A DNA stretch of 64,000 bases from Pirellulales bacterium. GTDB lineage: Bacteria > Planctomycetota > Planctomycetia > Pirellulales > UBA1268. Shown piece by piece: positions 56,404 to 64,000 of this stretch. The DNA is taken from contig JAFMIU010000005.1 in the NCBI GenBank assembly GCA_017853835.1, positions 1 to 64,000 of the forward strand, given 5' to 3'. The notes under the pieces were generated by a model, which saw only the letters and a list, made by a program, of their open reading frames with translations, did no database searches and was not told where the DNA came from. Position numbers and translations under genes: made by a program. The first letter of the stretch is position 1. Every line of letters starts with the position of its first letter.

Positions 56404-57831
56404 TTACGGCGTGGCCGCAGCTCCCAGCCGCTGACGCCAGCCGGCAATCTGTTCGGCAACCCCTGCGGGGGCGGTCGAACCAAAGCTCGCCATCCGCGCA
56501 ACTGCCCGAGAGGCGCCCAAGGCCCCACGGAGGGCGTCGTTCCATCCGGTGTATTCACCGGAGAACTCCTGATCGGAAAGGTCTGCCAGGGCCACGCCAC
56601 GGCTCATCGCCAGCCGCACGAGCCGGCCGACGATCTCGTGGGCCGTGCGCTGCGGGACTCCCTGCGCGATCAGCGCCTCCATGAGGCTCGTGGCATCGAG
56701 GTGCCCCTTCTCGATCGTGGCGGTGATCCGATCGCGATCAAACGAGGTGCCGGTCACGAGGGGAGCAGCCACGCCGAGCGAGGCTTCGAGCGTGTCGATC
56801 GAATCGAAGAGCGTTTCCTTGTCTTCCTGGAGATCGCGGTTGTAGGCCGTGGGAAGTCCCTTCAGGAGCACGAGCAACGCCTGCACGTTGCCGATCGTTC
56901 GGGCGCTTTTGCCGCGAACGAGTTCGAGGACGTCGGGGTTGATCTTCTGCGGCATGATCGAACTGCCGGTGCAGAAGCCTTCGGGAAGCTTGAGGAATCC
57001 AAACTCCTGCGTGCTGTAGATGATCCATTCCTCAGCCCATTGCGACAGGTGAACCATCGACAGGGCGATCACGAAGGCAAGCTCGCAGGCGAAGTCGCGA
57101 TCGCTCGCGCCGTCAAGACTGTTGGCCGCGACGGACGCGAAACCGAGCGATTCCCGCACGCGGTCGCGATCGATCGGAAGGCTCGATCCGGCGAGAGCCC
57201 CGGAGCCGAGCGGCAGCACGTTGGTGCGCCGCCGGCAGTCGGCGAGGCGGTCGCGATCGCGGCCGAACTTCTCGCACCAGGCGAGGAGCTGATGGGCGGC
57301 GAGCACCGGCTGGGCCCGACGCAGGTGGGTGTACGCGGGGATCACGAGATCCTGCTCGCGCTCGGCAAATCCGAGAAACGCCCGCTGAAGATCGGCGAGT
57401 CCCTGATCGAGCCGATCGATCGCGCGGCGGCAGAAGAGCCTCAGGTCGGTGGCCACCTGATCATTCCGGCTGCGGGCCGTGTGGATCTTGCGGCCCGTGT
57501 CGCCGAGCCGTGCCGTGAGGGCTGACTCGATGTGGAGGTGGATGTCCTCCTTCGACACGGTGTATTCAAAGCGACCGGCATGGATCTCGCCACGAATCTC
57601 CTCGAGCACCTGGGCGATGGTGTCGGCCTCCTGCACGCTCACCAGGCCGCACTGCGCCAGCATGCGGGCGTGGGCGATCGATCCGTCGATGTCGTCATCG
57701 GCGAGACGACGATCGTAGGAGATGCTTTCCGAAAACAGTTCGACCCGCTTGTCGGTCGGTTCGCGAAACACCCCGCCCCAGGCTTTTTGGTGCTGAGCGG
57801 GTGACGGAGACTGGTTTTCGGCACTGGACAC
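56404..57831 (-). CDS. argH: Argininosuccinate lyase
   Basis: ArgH splits argininosuccinate to arginine and fumarate. The 475-aa protein has the superfamily signature GSSIMPQKINPD and the ArgH N-terminal WGGVFREPTDKRVELF. GTG 57831 is preceded by AAGGAG 8 nt upstream, a near-perfect Shine-Dalgarno. It lies 22 nt before the HEAT-like gene; the three minus-strand genes may be co-transcribed. Confidence 0.96.
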   Translation of the reverse strand: MSSAENQSPSPAQHQKAWGGVFREPTDKRVELFSESISYDRRLADDDIDGSIAHARMLAQCGLVSVQEADTIAQVLEEIRGEIHAGRFEYTVSKEDIHLHIESALTARLGDTGRKIHTARSRNDQVATDLRLFCRRAIDRLDQGLADLQRAFLGFAEREQDLVIPAYTHLRRAQPVLAAHQLLAWCEKFGRDRDRLADCRRRTNVLPLGSGALAGSSLPIDRDRVRESLGFASVAANSLDGASDRDFACELAFVIALSMVHLSQWAEEWIIYSTQEFGFLKLPEGFCTGSSIMPQKINPDVLELVRGKSARTIGNVQALLVLLKGLPTAYNRDLQEDKETLFDSIDTLEASLGVAAPLVTGTSFDRDRITATIEKGHLDATSLMEALIAQGVPQRTAHEIVGRLVRLAMSRGVALADLSDQEFSGEYTGWNDALRGALGASRAVARMASFGSTAPAGVAEQIAGWRQRLGAAATP

Positions 57832-57915
57832 GGCAAACGCTCCTTGCAGGGTTCGTGATGGAAAACCTTACCCTCTGTGCCCGCCGACATGAAACGCGGG
57901 TCGGGTTCTCCCCGC

Positions 57916-57921
57916 TACACT
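57916..57921 (+). promoter_or_regulatory. Candidate -10 element (TACACT) of the DinG-like gene
   Basis: TACACT ends 7 nt before the ATG at 57929, which predicts a leaderless transcript. No -35 is visible. Confidence 0.4.
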
Positions 57922-57928
57922 TCACCTC

Positions 57929-60037
57929 ATGATCACTCCCGAGGAGTTTCTGGCGCCCGGCGGGCGGCTCGCCGCGCGGCTGGCCGGATGGGAGTCGCGT
58001 CCCCAGCAACTGGAGATGGCGGCCCTCGTGTCGGAGGCGATTGCCGCTCGTCGGCACGCGATCGTGGAGGCCGGCACCGGCGTCGGCAAAAGCCTGGCCT
58101 ATCTCGTGCCCGCGGTGCTGGCGGCCACGGCCGATCAGGCCGACCTGCCGCTCATGCCCGTCGAGCCCGACTGGGACGACGCCACCGGGGAAGCCGGGTC
58201 GGTCGTGCGGCCGAGACGGGTGGTGATCTCCACCCACACCATCGCGCTGCAGGAGCAGCTCGTCACCAAGGACATTCCCCTCGTCGCCGCCGTGATGCCG
58301 AGGGAGTTTTCCGCGGTGCTCGTGAAGGGACGGGGCAACTACGTGAGTCTGAGGCGGCTCGAACTGGCCGTGGAGCGGTCGGGCACCCTCTTTCCCGATG
58401 GCGCAGAGCGGGCCGAGCTGCTCTCGCTCGTTCCCTGGGCGAGGCAAACGGCCGACGGATCGCTCGCCGATCTTCCCTCGATGCCGAGCGAGAGTGTGTG
58501 GGACGAAGTGGCCAGCGATTCCGGCAACTGCATGGGTCGCGCCTGTCCACACAACCAGCGATGTCACTATTACGCGGCCCGGCGGCGCATGGCCCACGCC
58601 CAGGTGCTCATCGTCAATCACGCGCTCTATTTCGCCGATGTTGCGGTGCGGCGGTCGGGGGCCAGCCTCCTTCCTCCCCACGACATCGTGATCTTCGACG
58701 AAGCCCACACCGTCGAGGCCGTGGCCAGCGAGCATCTTGGCATCGGTGTGTCGAGCGGGGGCATCGAGCGGGTGCTGTCGAAACTCCACAGCGAGCGCAC
58801 GCATCGCGGGCTGCTGGTGCACTACCGGCTGCATGACCTCGAGATCGACGTGCGTCGGGCCCGGCGTGCAGCCGAGGCGTTTTTTGGAGAGGTGCGGGAG
58901 GCGGTGGCCGAGCGCGGAGAGCCGCCGTGGCGGATCGCCAGGCCGGGGCTCGTGCGCAACTCGCTTGGAGAACCGCTGCAGTCGCTCTCCCGAAAACTCC
59001 GCGCCGCCGCGGGCGGCATCGCCAACCCTGCCGAGCGTCTCGATTTCACGTCCCTCGCCGAACGGCTCGACGCGCACGCCTCGGCCGTGGAAACCTGGCT
59101 CGGTCAGAAGGAACCCGGAAGCGTCTGGTGGGTCGAATCCCAGCGATCCAGGCGAGGCCGCGAGCGGGTGACGCTGGCGAGTGCGCCGGTGGACGTCGGC
59201 GACACGCTGCGACGGGAGCTCTTCGGGCGCATCGGAACGGTCGTGTTGGCGAGCGCCACCCTCGCGGTGCGCTCGGCGCGGCCGCGGAGCGACGACGAGG
59301 AATGGACGGGCGAGTCGGAGGGCCGTGATCGGCCAACGGGAGAGTTCGCCTTTCTGAGGGGCCGCCTCGGCATTCCGGACAGCGCGCTGGAACGTCGGCT
59401 GGGAAGCCCATTCGACTATCCGAAGCAGGCCAGGCTCGTGCTCATCGATCGCCTGCCGGATCCCTCCAGTGGTACGGCGTACGACGACGCCGTTGCCAGG
59501 ATGATCCGACGGTATGTGGCCCGAAGCCATGGACGGGCGATGGTGCTGTTTACGAGCCACGCGGCCCTGTCGAAAGCCTCGGCTGATCTGGCGGGGTGGT
59601 GTGCGCGGCGAAATTACCGGCTCGTGAGCCAGGCCGACAATCTGCCGCGATCCCGGATGCTGGAGATGTTTCGGGAGGGCCCGGCGAGCGTGCTGCTCGG
59701 AACCGACGGTTTCTGGCAGGGCATCGACCTGCCTGGCGACTGCCTTGTGACGGTGATCATCACGAAGCTCCCGTTTGCGGTGCCCGACCGGCCCCTCGTG
59801 GCGGCACGGATCGAGGCGATCAAGCAGGCGGGGGGCAACGCCTTTGCCGACTATCAGCTGCCCGAAGCGGTGCTGAAGCTCAAGCAGGGTTTCGGACGGC
59901 TGATTCGAACGCACACCGACCATGGCACGGTGGTGATTCTCGATCCGAGAATGCTCACGAAGCCCTATGGGCGGGTCTTTCTCGAAAGCCTGCCGCCGGC
60001 TGCGGTGTCGATCGAGCCGTTTGTCGACGACGAGTGA
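57929..60037 (+). CDS. DinG-like superfamily 2 helicase, one FeS cysteine replaced by serine
   Basis: The 702-aa protein has Walker A GTGVGKS (49-55), the DEAH box at 257-260 and the C-terminal motifs [29 protein letters not shown] and [15 protein letters not shown]. The 4Fe-4S domain of DinG normally has four Cys. Three are here with normal spacing (Cys201, Cys206, Cys212), but the first, expected in the GRGNYVS region, is Ser140. It likely unwinds damaged or structured DNA. Confidence 0.92.
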   Translation: MITPEEFLAPGGRLAARLAGWESRPQQLEMAALVSEAIAARRHAIVEAGTGVGKSLAYLVPAVLAATADQADLPLMPVEPDWDDATGEAGSVVRPRRVVISTHTIALQEQLVTKDIPLVAAVMPREFSAVLVKGRGNYVSLRRLELAVERSGTLFPDGAERAELLSLVPWARQTADGSLADLPSMPSESVWDEVASDSGNCMGRACPHNQRCHYYAARRRMAHAQVLIVNHALYFADVAVRRSGASLLPPHDIVIFDEAHTVEAVASEHLGIGVSSGGIERVLSKLHSERTHRGLLVHYRLHDLEIDVRRARRAAEAFFGEVREAVAERGEPPWRIARPGLVRNSLGEPLQSLSRKLRAAAGGIANPAERLDFTSLAERLDAHASAVETWLGQKEPGSVWWVESQRSRRGRERVTLASAPVDVGDTLRRELFGRIGTVVLASATLAVRSARPRSDDEEWTGESEGRDRPTGEFAFLRGRLGIPDSALERRLGSPFDYPKQARLVLIDRLPDPSSGTAYDDAVARMIRRYVARSHGRAMVLFTSHAALSKASADLAGWCARRNYRLVSQADNLPRSRMLEMFREGPASVLLGTDGFWQGIDLPGDCLVTVIITKLPFAVPDRPLVAARIEAIKQAGGNAFADYQLPEAVLKLKQGFGRLIRTHTDHGTVVILDPRMLTKPYGRVFLESLPPAAVSIEPFVDDE

Positions 60038-60070
60038 TCGTTCGACGTTCGGGAGTGGCGTGGCATTCGC

Positions 60071-60724
60071 TCACGCGGAACGAAGTTCCAGTTCGGCCCA
60101 TGTGGTGGGGTCGGAGTCCCATGGATACTCCGGGGGCGCGAAGCACGGGACCTTGCCGAGCCGGCGGTCGACCATCGCCACGAAGAAGCCCAGTCGTGGC
60201 ATCTCCACGGGATCCCAGCCGTGGAGTGCGGCGGCGCGTATGAAGGCATTGATCATCCAGCCGTCAGGCGTCGATGTGGCGTCGATCGAGATGGCCCCTG
60301 CGGGCAGTTCGGACGGCGTCTCGCTCGTGCGAGGAATCGTCGCGGCGACGGCAACCGGCTTGTCGGCGAGTCGGCCGCCACCCGTCGGGAGCAACGCGAG
60401 TCGATGGCAATAGCGACCGGCTCGGTGACTGTCGCCGGTGGGACGGGTGGCGATCCACAGGTGGAGGCCGTCGCTGTCCTCAGGCCGGGTGGGGTGGCAC
60501 CATCGCGCTCCGGGCACCTGTCGGGCCACCGACCGGAGTGCCAGCCCTTCGGGATTCCACGCTGTCCACAGATCGACGACATCGGGCACCCCTGCCACGT
60601 CCGCGAACGACGGAATGCGGCAGGTGTCGTCGAGGTCCCACGACGAAGGGGGCCACAGCCGTTCCCGGCGCGGCGCGACGAGACGGATGCGAAACAGGGC
60701 GGCGGGATTGACGAGCGGGCTCAT
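60071..60724 (-). CDS. CBM9-like (DOMON-type) beta-sandwich protein, putative
   Basis: The 217-aa protein shows a beta-sandwich order seen in carbohydrate-binding module 9: DGLHLWIATR, DGWMINAFI, LGFFVAMVDRR, and TWAELEL near the end. It has no signal peptide. ATG 60724 was preferred over 60760 because the extra N-terminus looks unlike the rest; no ribosome-binding site helps. The CBM9 likeness is by eye only. It is divergent from glgA. Confidence 0.6.
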   Translation of the reverse strand: MSPLVNPAALFRIRLVAPRRERLWPPSSWDLDDTCRIPSFADVAGVPDVVDLWTAWNPEGLALRSVARQVPGARWCHPTRPEDSDGLHLWIATRPTGDSHRAGRYCHRLALLPTGGGRLADKPVAVAATIPRTSETPSELPAGAISIDATSTPDGWMINAFIRAAALHGWDPVEMPRLGFFVAMVDRRLGKVPCFAPPEYPWDSDPTTWAELELRSA

Positions 60725-60785
60725 GGCGATCGGGCAGGTGGGATTCTGCGGGTGAGGCAAGGCCGAAGGGCGCGCCTTTGTGGCC

Positions 60786-60791
60786 TATAGT
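60786..60791 (+). promoter_or_regulatory. Candidate -10 element (TATAGT) of glgA
   Basis: TATAGT lies 49 nt before the glgA ATG. A -35 is not clear. Confidence 0.4.
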
Positions 60792-60840
60792 ACCAGTGGC
60801 GGGAGATTCGCCCCCCCGCCTGCATTCGTTGGTCGATCCC

Positions 60841-62319
60841 ATGCGCATCCTCGAAATCGCCAGTGAGGCTGTTCCCTTCGCCAAGACCGGCGGGCTCGCG
60901 GATGTTGCCGGCGCCCTGCCGGAGGCCCTTGCCGGTCTCGGCCACGAGGTGGCGGTCGTTCTGCCGGGGTATGCCGCGGCCCTCTCCCAGGGGTTGCCGA
61001 TCGAGCCGACCGGAATCGAGTTTGACGTGCCGATCGGCACCCGTACGCGACCGGCGAGGATTCTTCGGTGCCACCGCGAGGGCATGCGGGCTGACGTCTA
61101 CCTGATCGCCAACGGCGAGTTGTTCGATCGCCCGTCGCTCTACGGAGGCGCCCACGATTATCCAGACAACGCCGAGCGGTTCATCTTCTTTTCCCGCGCG
61201 GCGATGGAACTCGCCTGCCGACTGGGCGGAGGATGGGACATTCTCCATTGCCACGACTGGCAGGCTGGGCTGGTGCCGGCCTATCGCAAGGTGCTCTATG
61301 CCGACCGCAACGAACTCGGCGTCGCCCGGACGGTGATGACGATTCACAACATGGCGTATCAGGGACTGTTCTGGCACTGGGACATGCTGCTGACGGGTAT
61401 CGACTGGCGGCACTTCACCTGGCAGGAGATGGAGTTTTACGGAAAGCTGAGCCTCCTGAAGACGGGCCTGGTGTTTGCGGATGCGATCAGCACGGTCAGC
61501 CCGACCTACGCCCGTGAGATTCGTACGTCGGGAGGATGCGGACTGGAAGGATTGCTGGCGGCGAGGAGCGACGTCCTGACGGGTATCGTGAACGGCATCG
61601 ACACGACGATCTGGGATCCGTCGGCCGACCCGACCTTGCCACGGGCTTTTGGCATCGCCGATGTCGAGCACGGCAAAGAGGCCGCCCGTGCGGCACTGGC
61701 CGCCAGGCTGGGACGACCGGCTCCCGATGCGCGGCCACTCGTCGCCTTCATCGGAAGGCTCGTGCAGCAGAAGGGCGTCGAACTGGTGATCGAGCTCCTG
61801 GCTCGTTCTGCCGGGAACGGGCGAGCCCATTTCGTGGTGCTGGGCACGGGCAGCGAGGACTACGAAGGCGAACTTCGGCGGCTTGCCGAGGTCTACCCCG
61901 GCACGGTCGACGTGGTGATTGGATTCGATGAAGGGCTCTCTCATCTCGTTCAAGCGGCAGCCGACATCACGCTCGTGCCAAGCCAGTTCGAGCCCTGTGG
62001 CCTGACCCAGCTCTACGCCCAGCGATACGGTTCGATTCCGGTGGTGCGATCGACCGGAGGGCTGGTCGATACCGTGATCGACGCCACCCCCGAAGCGATT
62101 CGCGACGGCGCCGCGACGGGCTTCGTGTTTGGTCGGTTCGACACGAACGACCTCGAGCAGGCGTTGGAGCGGGCACTCGCCGCCCATGCTGACGGCCCGC
62201 TCTGGCGTTCCCTGGTGGCGAATGCCATGCGTCGTGATTGGTCGTGGCGGGCGAGTGGCCGCGACTATGCGAGGCTCTTCGAGCAAACCCTCGCGCGGCC
62301 CGCGGTGACCGTTGGCTAG
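60841..62319 (+). CDS. glgA: Glycogen synthase (ADP-glucose type)
   Basis: GlgA extends alpha-1,4-glucan from ADP-glucose. The 492-aa GT5 protein has the N-terminal ASEAVPFAKTGGLADVAGAL, HCHDWQAGLVP and the C-terminal EPCGLTQLYAQRYGSIPVVR and TGGLVDTV. The stop TAG (62317-62319) begins at the TA end of the second inverted-repeat element. No other glg genes are present. Confidence 0.95.
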   Translation: MRILEIASEAVPFAKTGGLADVAGALPEALAGLGHEVAVVLPGYAAALSQGLPIEPTGIEFDVPIGTRTRPARILRCHREGMRADVYLIANGELFDRPSLYGGAHDYPDNAERFIFFSRAAMELACRLGGGWDILHCHDWQAGLVPAYRKVLYADRNELGVARTVMTIHNMAYQGLFWHWDMLLTGIDWRHFTWQEMEFYGKLSLLKTGLVFADAISTVSPTYAREIRTSGGCGLEGLLAARSDVLTGIVNGIDTTIWDPSADPTLPRAFGIADVEHGKEAARAALAARLGRPAPDARPLVAFIGRLVQQKGVELVIELLARSAGNGRAHFVVLGTGSEDYEGELRRLAEVYPGTVDVVIGFDEGLSHLVQAAADITLVPSQFEPCGLTQLYAQRYGSIPVVRSTGGLVDTVIDATPEAIRDGAATGFVFGRFDTNDLEQALERALAAHADGPLWRSLVANAMRRDWSWRASGRDYARLFEQTLARPAVTVG

Positions 62320-62476
62320 AGCGCGTCTGAGATACGTGTATCGCCGGCTCGGGGGCGGCAAAAGTCTCGTCGCCGGGGCGAGGATACGCCCAAGGCTCCT
62401 CGAGCGTTCGCCGACCCCCTCGCCTACCCGCTCAGGATTATCAACTCGTCGCTACACGTAGCGGAGATGCGCTCTA
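62317..62476. mobile_element. 160-bp MITE-like element, copy 2
   Basis: The second copy runs from TA (62317-62318) to TA (62475-62476). About 25 of the 31 terminal bases match when the right end is read in reverse (GAGCGCGTCT... against GAGCGCATCT..., then a shared TACGTGTA), so it can fold as one long hairpin. The core 62388-62418 matches copy 1 (28381-28411). The left end supplies the TAG stop of glgA. The 328-bp gap 62320-62647 contains this element and about 170 bp in which I see no gene. Confidence 0.8.
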
Positions 62477-62647
62477 GCGAGGCTCCAGCGCATGCCGATC
62501 GCCATCGTGGCCGTGATGGAGGCCCCGGGGGCATGGGCAACCTGCAGCGACCCTGACGCCGGCGGTTGACCGGGTGTCGTCAGGCATGCCGTTGTGACCG
62601 ATACAAACGTCATGATGCGATCGCTCTGTGACAAGGTGCCGTGCCCC

Positions 62648-63031
62648 ATGAATCTCATCCGAATGGTCGTCGTCGGGATGGTATGTGGGCTGGTGGTCGC
62701 AGGGAATGCGATGAGCGACGTGCGGGCAGGGGAGGCGTGCAGGCACTGCCGTCACTGCAAGCGCACCGCGGCGGGCGATGAGATGCCCTACGGCGACATG
62801 GGGTGCGGCCCTCGATTCTGCGGGCCGGAGCGCGACTCGTGGTGCAAGCCCGACCCATGCGACTGCTGCGGTCGGTGGAGGGGATGCGACGGGGCGCCGG
62901 CGCTTCCCGAGAAGTTCGCCCCGTGGCAGCTGCCGCCGGGCCGTGGGTTCGTGCCACCGTCGGCGGTCGGTTATGTGCCGCCGTGCACATCCTGCGAGTC
63001 GTGCGGTCCGAGATTCTTCGGCTGCCGCTGA
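62648..63031 (+). CDS. Small secreted Cys-rich protein
   Basis: The 127-aa product has a signal peptide (about 1-26) and roughly 17 Cys in the mature part, several as CxxC or adjacent pairs (HCRHCKR, DCCGRW, CTSCESCG). This suggests metal binding or dense disulfides in the envelope. ATG 62648 begins the hydrophobic segment; a longer reading starts at a GTG (62594). Its 3' end overlaps the minus-strand gene by 61 nt. Confidence 0.7.
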   Translation: MNLIRMVVVGMVCGLVVAGNAMSDVRAGEACRHCRHCKRTAAGDEMPYGDMGCGPRFCGPERDSWCKPDPCDCCGRWRGCDGAPALPEKFAPWQLPPGRGFVPPSAVGYVPPCTSCESCGPRFFGCR

Positions 63032-64000
63032 CGCTCGGCGATGAGCGAGGCGGCGAAGGTGATCGTGTCGTCACGATCCCGGCACGCCTGGCGGAGGAGT
63101 TCCCACTCGCCTGACAGGGCGGCGAGGTCGATGAGCGACGGCATCGCGGCCGACGCCTGCAGCGGGCTTGGCAGTGCGGCGGCATCACGGGGCCGCGACA
63201 CGGCAGCATGGAGAGCCTCGGCATGCCTGCCGAGTCGGGCCAACAGCAGCACAAGCACATCGTGGGGCAGGGGACCGTCGCTGGGGTCGGCCGTGGCCGC
63301 GCTCGACCGAAAGAATCGCACGGCCTGATCGACATCGATCCCGCACTGGCTGCCGAAAAAGAGCCGCGATGCCTCCCCCACATCGACGAAGGGGGGCTCG
63401 CCTGGGTAGGCGAGATCGGCCGGCAGGCGGGTGGCGTAGACCGACAACTCCCATGCTTTGCGCACGGTTGCCGGGTCCGTGCAGATCCGGGCGAGCCGCA
63501 GCACCGACTGCAGGTGGGAGACGTCGACGTGCGGCCCGATCGACAGGTCAGCCATCGCGTCGATCAACGACGGCGACATGGAGGCCCCGAGCCCGGCGCG
63601 GTCCCGATCGCGCCGGAGTCCGGCGAGCACGTCGTCGTGGAGGTGGGCCACCAGTTCCGAGGCCGCGGCATGCTGCCGTGCCGCCGGAAGCCTCGATACC
63701 GCCTGCTCGAAGGCCGTGATCGCCGCACACGTGCCCTGGGTGGCGATCATGATCCGGATCCCGAGTGCGGGATCGACGCCCTCCCAGAGAGCAACGCCGA
63801 GAATCTCCTCGAGGGTGTGTTCGGCAGAGTCGGCCACTGGGAGCGACTCGAGGAGCGGGGTGGCCAGATGGCGGAGCCGCTCGGCCACATCGACAGGATC
63901 GGCGGCGGCGCGGAGGTACATCCATGCCGCCGCGACCGTGCCCTCTGTCAGCAGCGGCCACCCCACCTCCCGGCAGGCGGCGAGGCTTCGCTCATCGAAG
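62971..64000 (-). CDS. Helical protein of unknown function, truncated by the window
   Basis: The frame is open to the right edge (reading FDERSLAACREVGWPLLTEG there), so the true N-terminus is outside the window. The visible part (343 aa) is Ala/Leu/Arg-rich helices similar in composition to a TPR or HEAT solenoid. No motif is recognised. It converges on the Cys-rich gene and overlaps it by 61 nt. Confidence 0.72.
   Translation of the reverse strand, partial: FDERSLAACREVGWPLLTEGTVAAAWMYLRAAADPVDVAERLRHLATPLLESLPVADSAEHTLEEILGVALWEGVDPALGIRIMIATQGTCAAITAFEQAVSRLPAARQHAAASELVAHLHDDVLAGLRRDRDRAGLGASMSPSLIDAMADLSIGPHVDVSHLQSVLRLARICTDPATVRKAWELSVYATRLPADLAYPGEPPFVDVGEASRLFFGSQCGIDVDQAVRFFRSSAATADPSDGPLPHDVLVLLLARLGRHAEALHAAVSRPRDAAALPSPLQASAAMPSLIDLAALSGEWELLRQACRDRDDTITFAASLIAERQRQPKNLGPHDSQDVHGGT

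Noticed and set aside
62474..62755. Possible minus-strand gene ending at the right end of copy 2
   Set aside because: The TAG stop at the element end is suggestive, as in copy 1. However, the translation is His/Pro-rich with no hydrophobic or domain signal, and it overlaps the start of the Cys-rich gene.

Overview
The window is a high-GC, gene-dense stretch of a bacterial chromosome. Its families point to the phylum Planctomycetota, probably Pirellulales-like. The clues are a TIGR03790-type secreted protein, an NfeD/NfeD/FloA cluster, PQQ-propeller and HEAT/TPR secreted proteins, a GspE-like protein with a broken Walker A next to an intact PilT, a secreted Cys-rich protein and a lysine-rich small basic protein. 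This placement comes from family content, not from a marker gene. I see no rRNA, tRNA, CRISPR array, prophage or transposase gene. Intergenic gaps are short, 4-nt ATGA overlaps are frequent, and Shine-Dalgarno sites occur before only some genes.

Layout. 1-242: a 66-bp direct repeat at the edge and the leader of an ECF sigma factor. 243-5795: ECF sigma plus membrane partner, DUF1801 protein, alpha/beta hydrolase plus HEAT/TPR secreted protein, and pyrE. 5897-10346: two NfeD-like membrane proteins, the flotillin-like FloA and a small membrane protein in one tight operon. 10347-19941: SH3-domain secreted protein, secreted protein of unknown function, MMPL/RND transporter, rhomboid protease, Gfo/Idh/MocA oxidoreductase and PolB-type exonuclease. 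20012-28291: Lys-rich small protein, nadA, an alanine-type aminotransferase, a 1323-aa protein of unknown function and a PQQ-like propeller. 28289-28469: a non-coding element with terminal inverted repeats, with a second copy at 62317-62476. 28467-33364 (minus): M28 peptidase, lipoyl-like miniprotein, lnt, coiled-coil membrane protein, a 51-aa membrane microprotein and mtfA. 33574-40933: TIGR03790-type protein, thioredoxin-trypsin fusion, metG, universal stress protein, epmA. 40952-47630 (minus): unknown secreted protein, thiS, thiG, hisF, pilT, degenerate gspE-like ATPase, cvpA-like and a membrane protein, all apparently one operon. 47821-52931: sugar isomerase-like protein plus FGGY kinase, then a lipB-like gene overlapping lipA. 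52959-57831 (minus): argH, a secreted HEAT-like protein with a receiver-like domain, and an NtrC-type activator without a receiver. 57929-64000: DinG-like helicase, CBM9-like protein, glgA, Cys-rich secreted protein and a truncated unknown gene.

Several genes keep a recognisable fold but lack the residues that normally do the chemistry: LipB-like (no Lys/Cys dyad), GspE-like (Walker A Lys to Leu), NfeD-like (Ser to Gly in both ClpP-like modules), the lipoyl-like miniprotein (no lipoyl Lys), DinG (one FeS Cys to Ser) and a receiver-like domain without its Asp. Five genes (ECF sigma, pyrE, nadA, lipB-like, dinG) have a TANNNT-like hexamer 6-8 nt before the start codon, which suggests leaderless transcripts. 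The best complete promoter (TTGACT-16-TAGAAT) precedes the NfeD/FloA operon.
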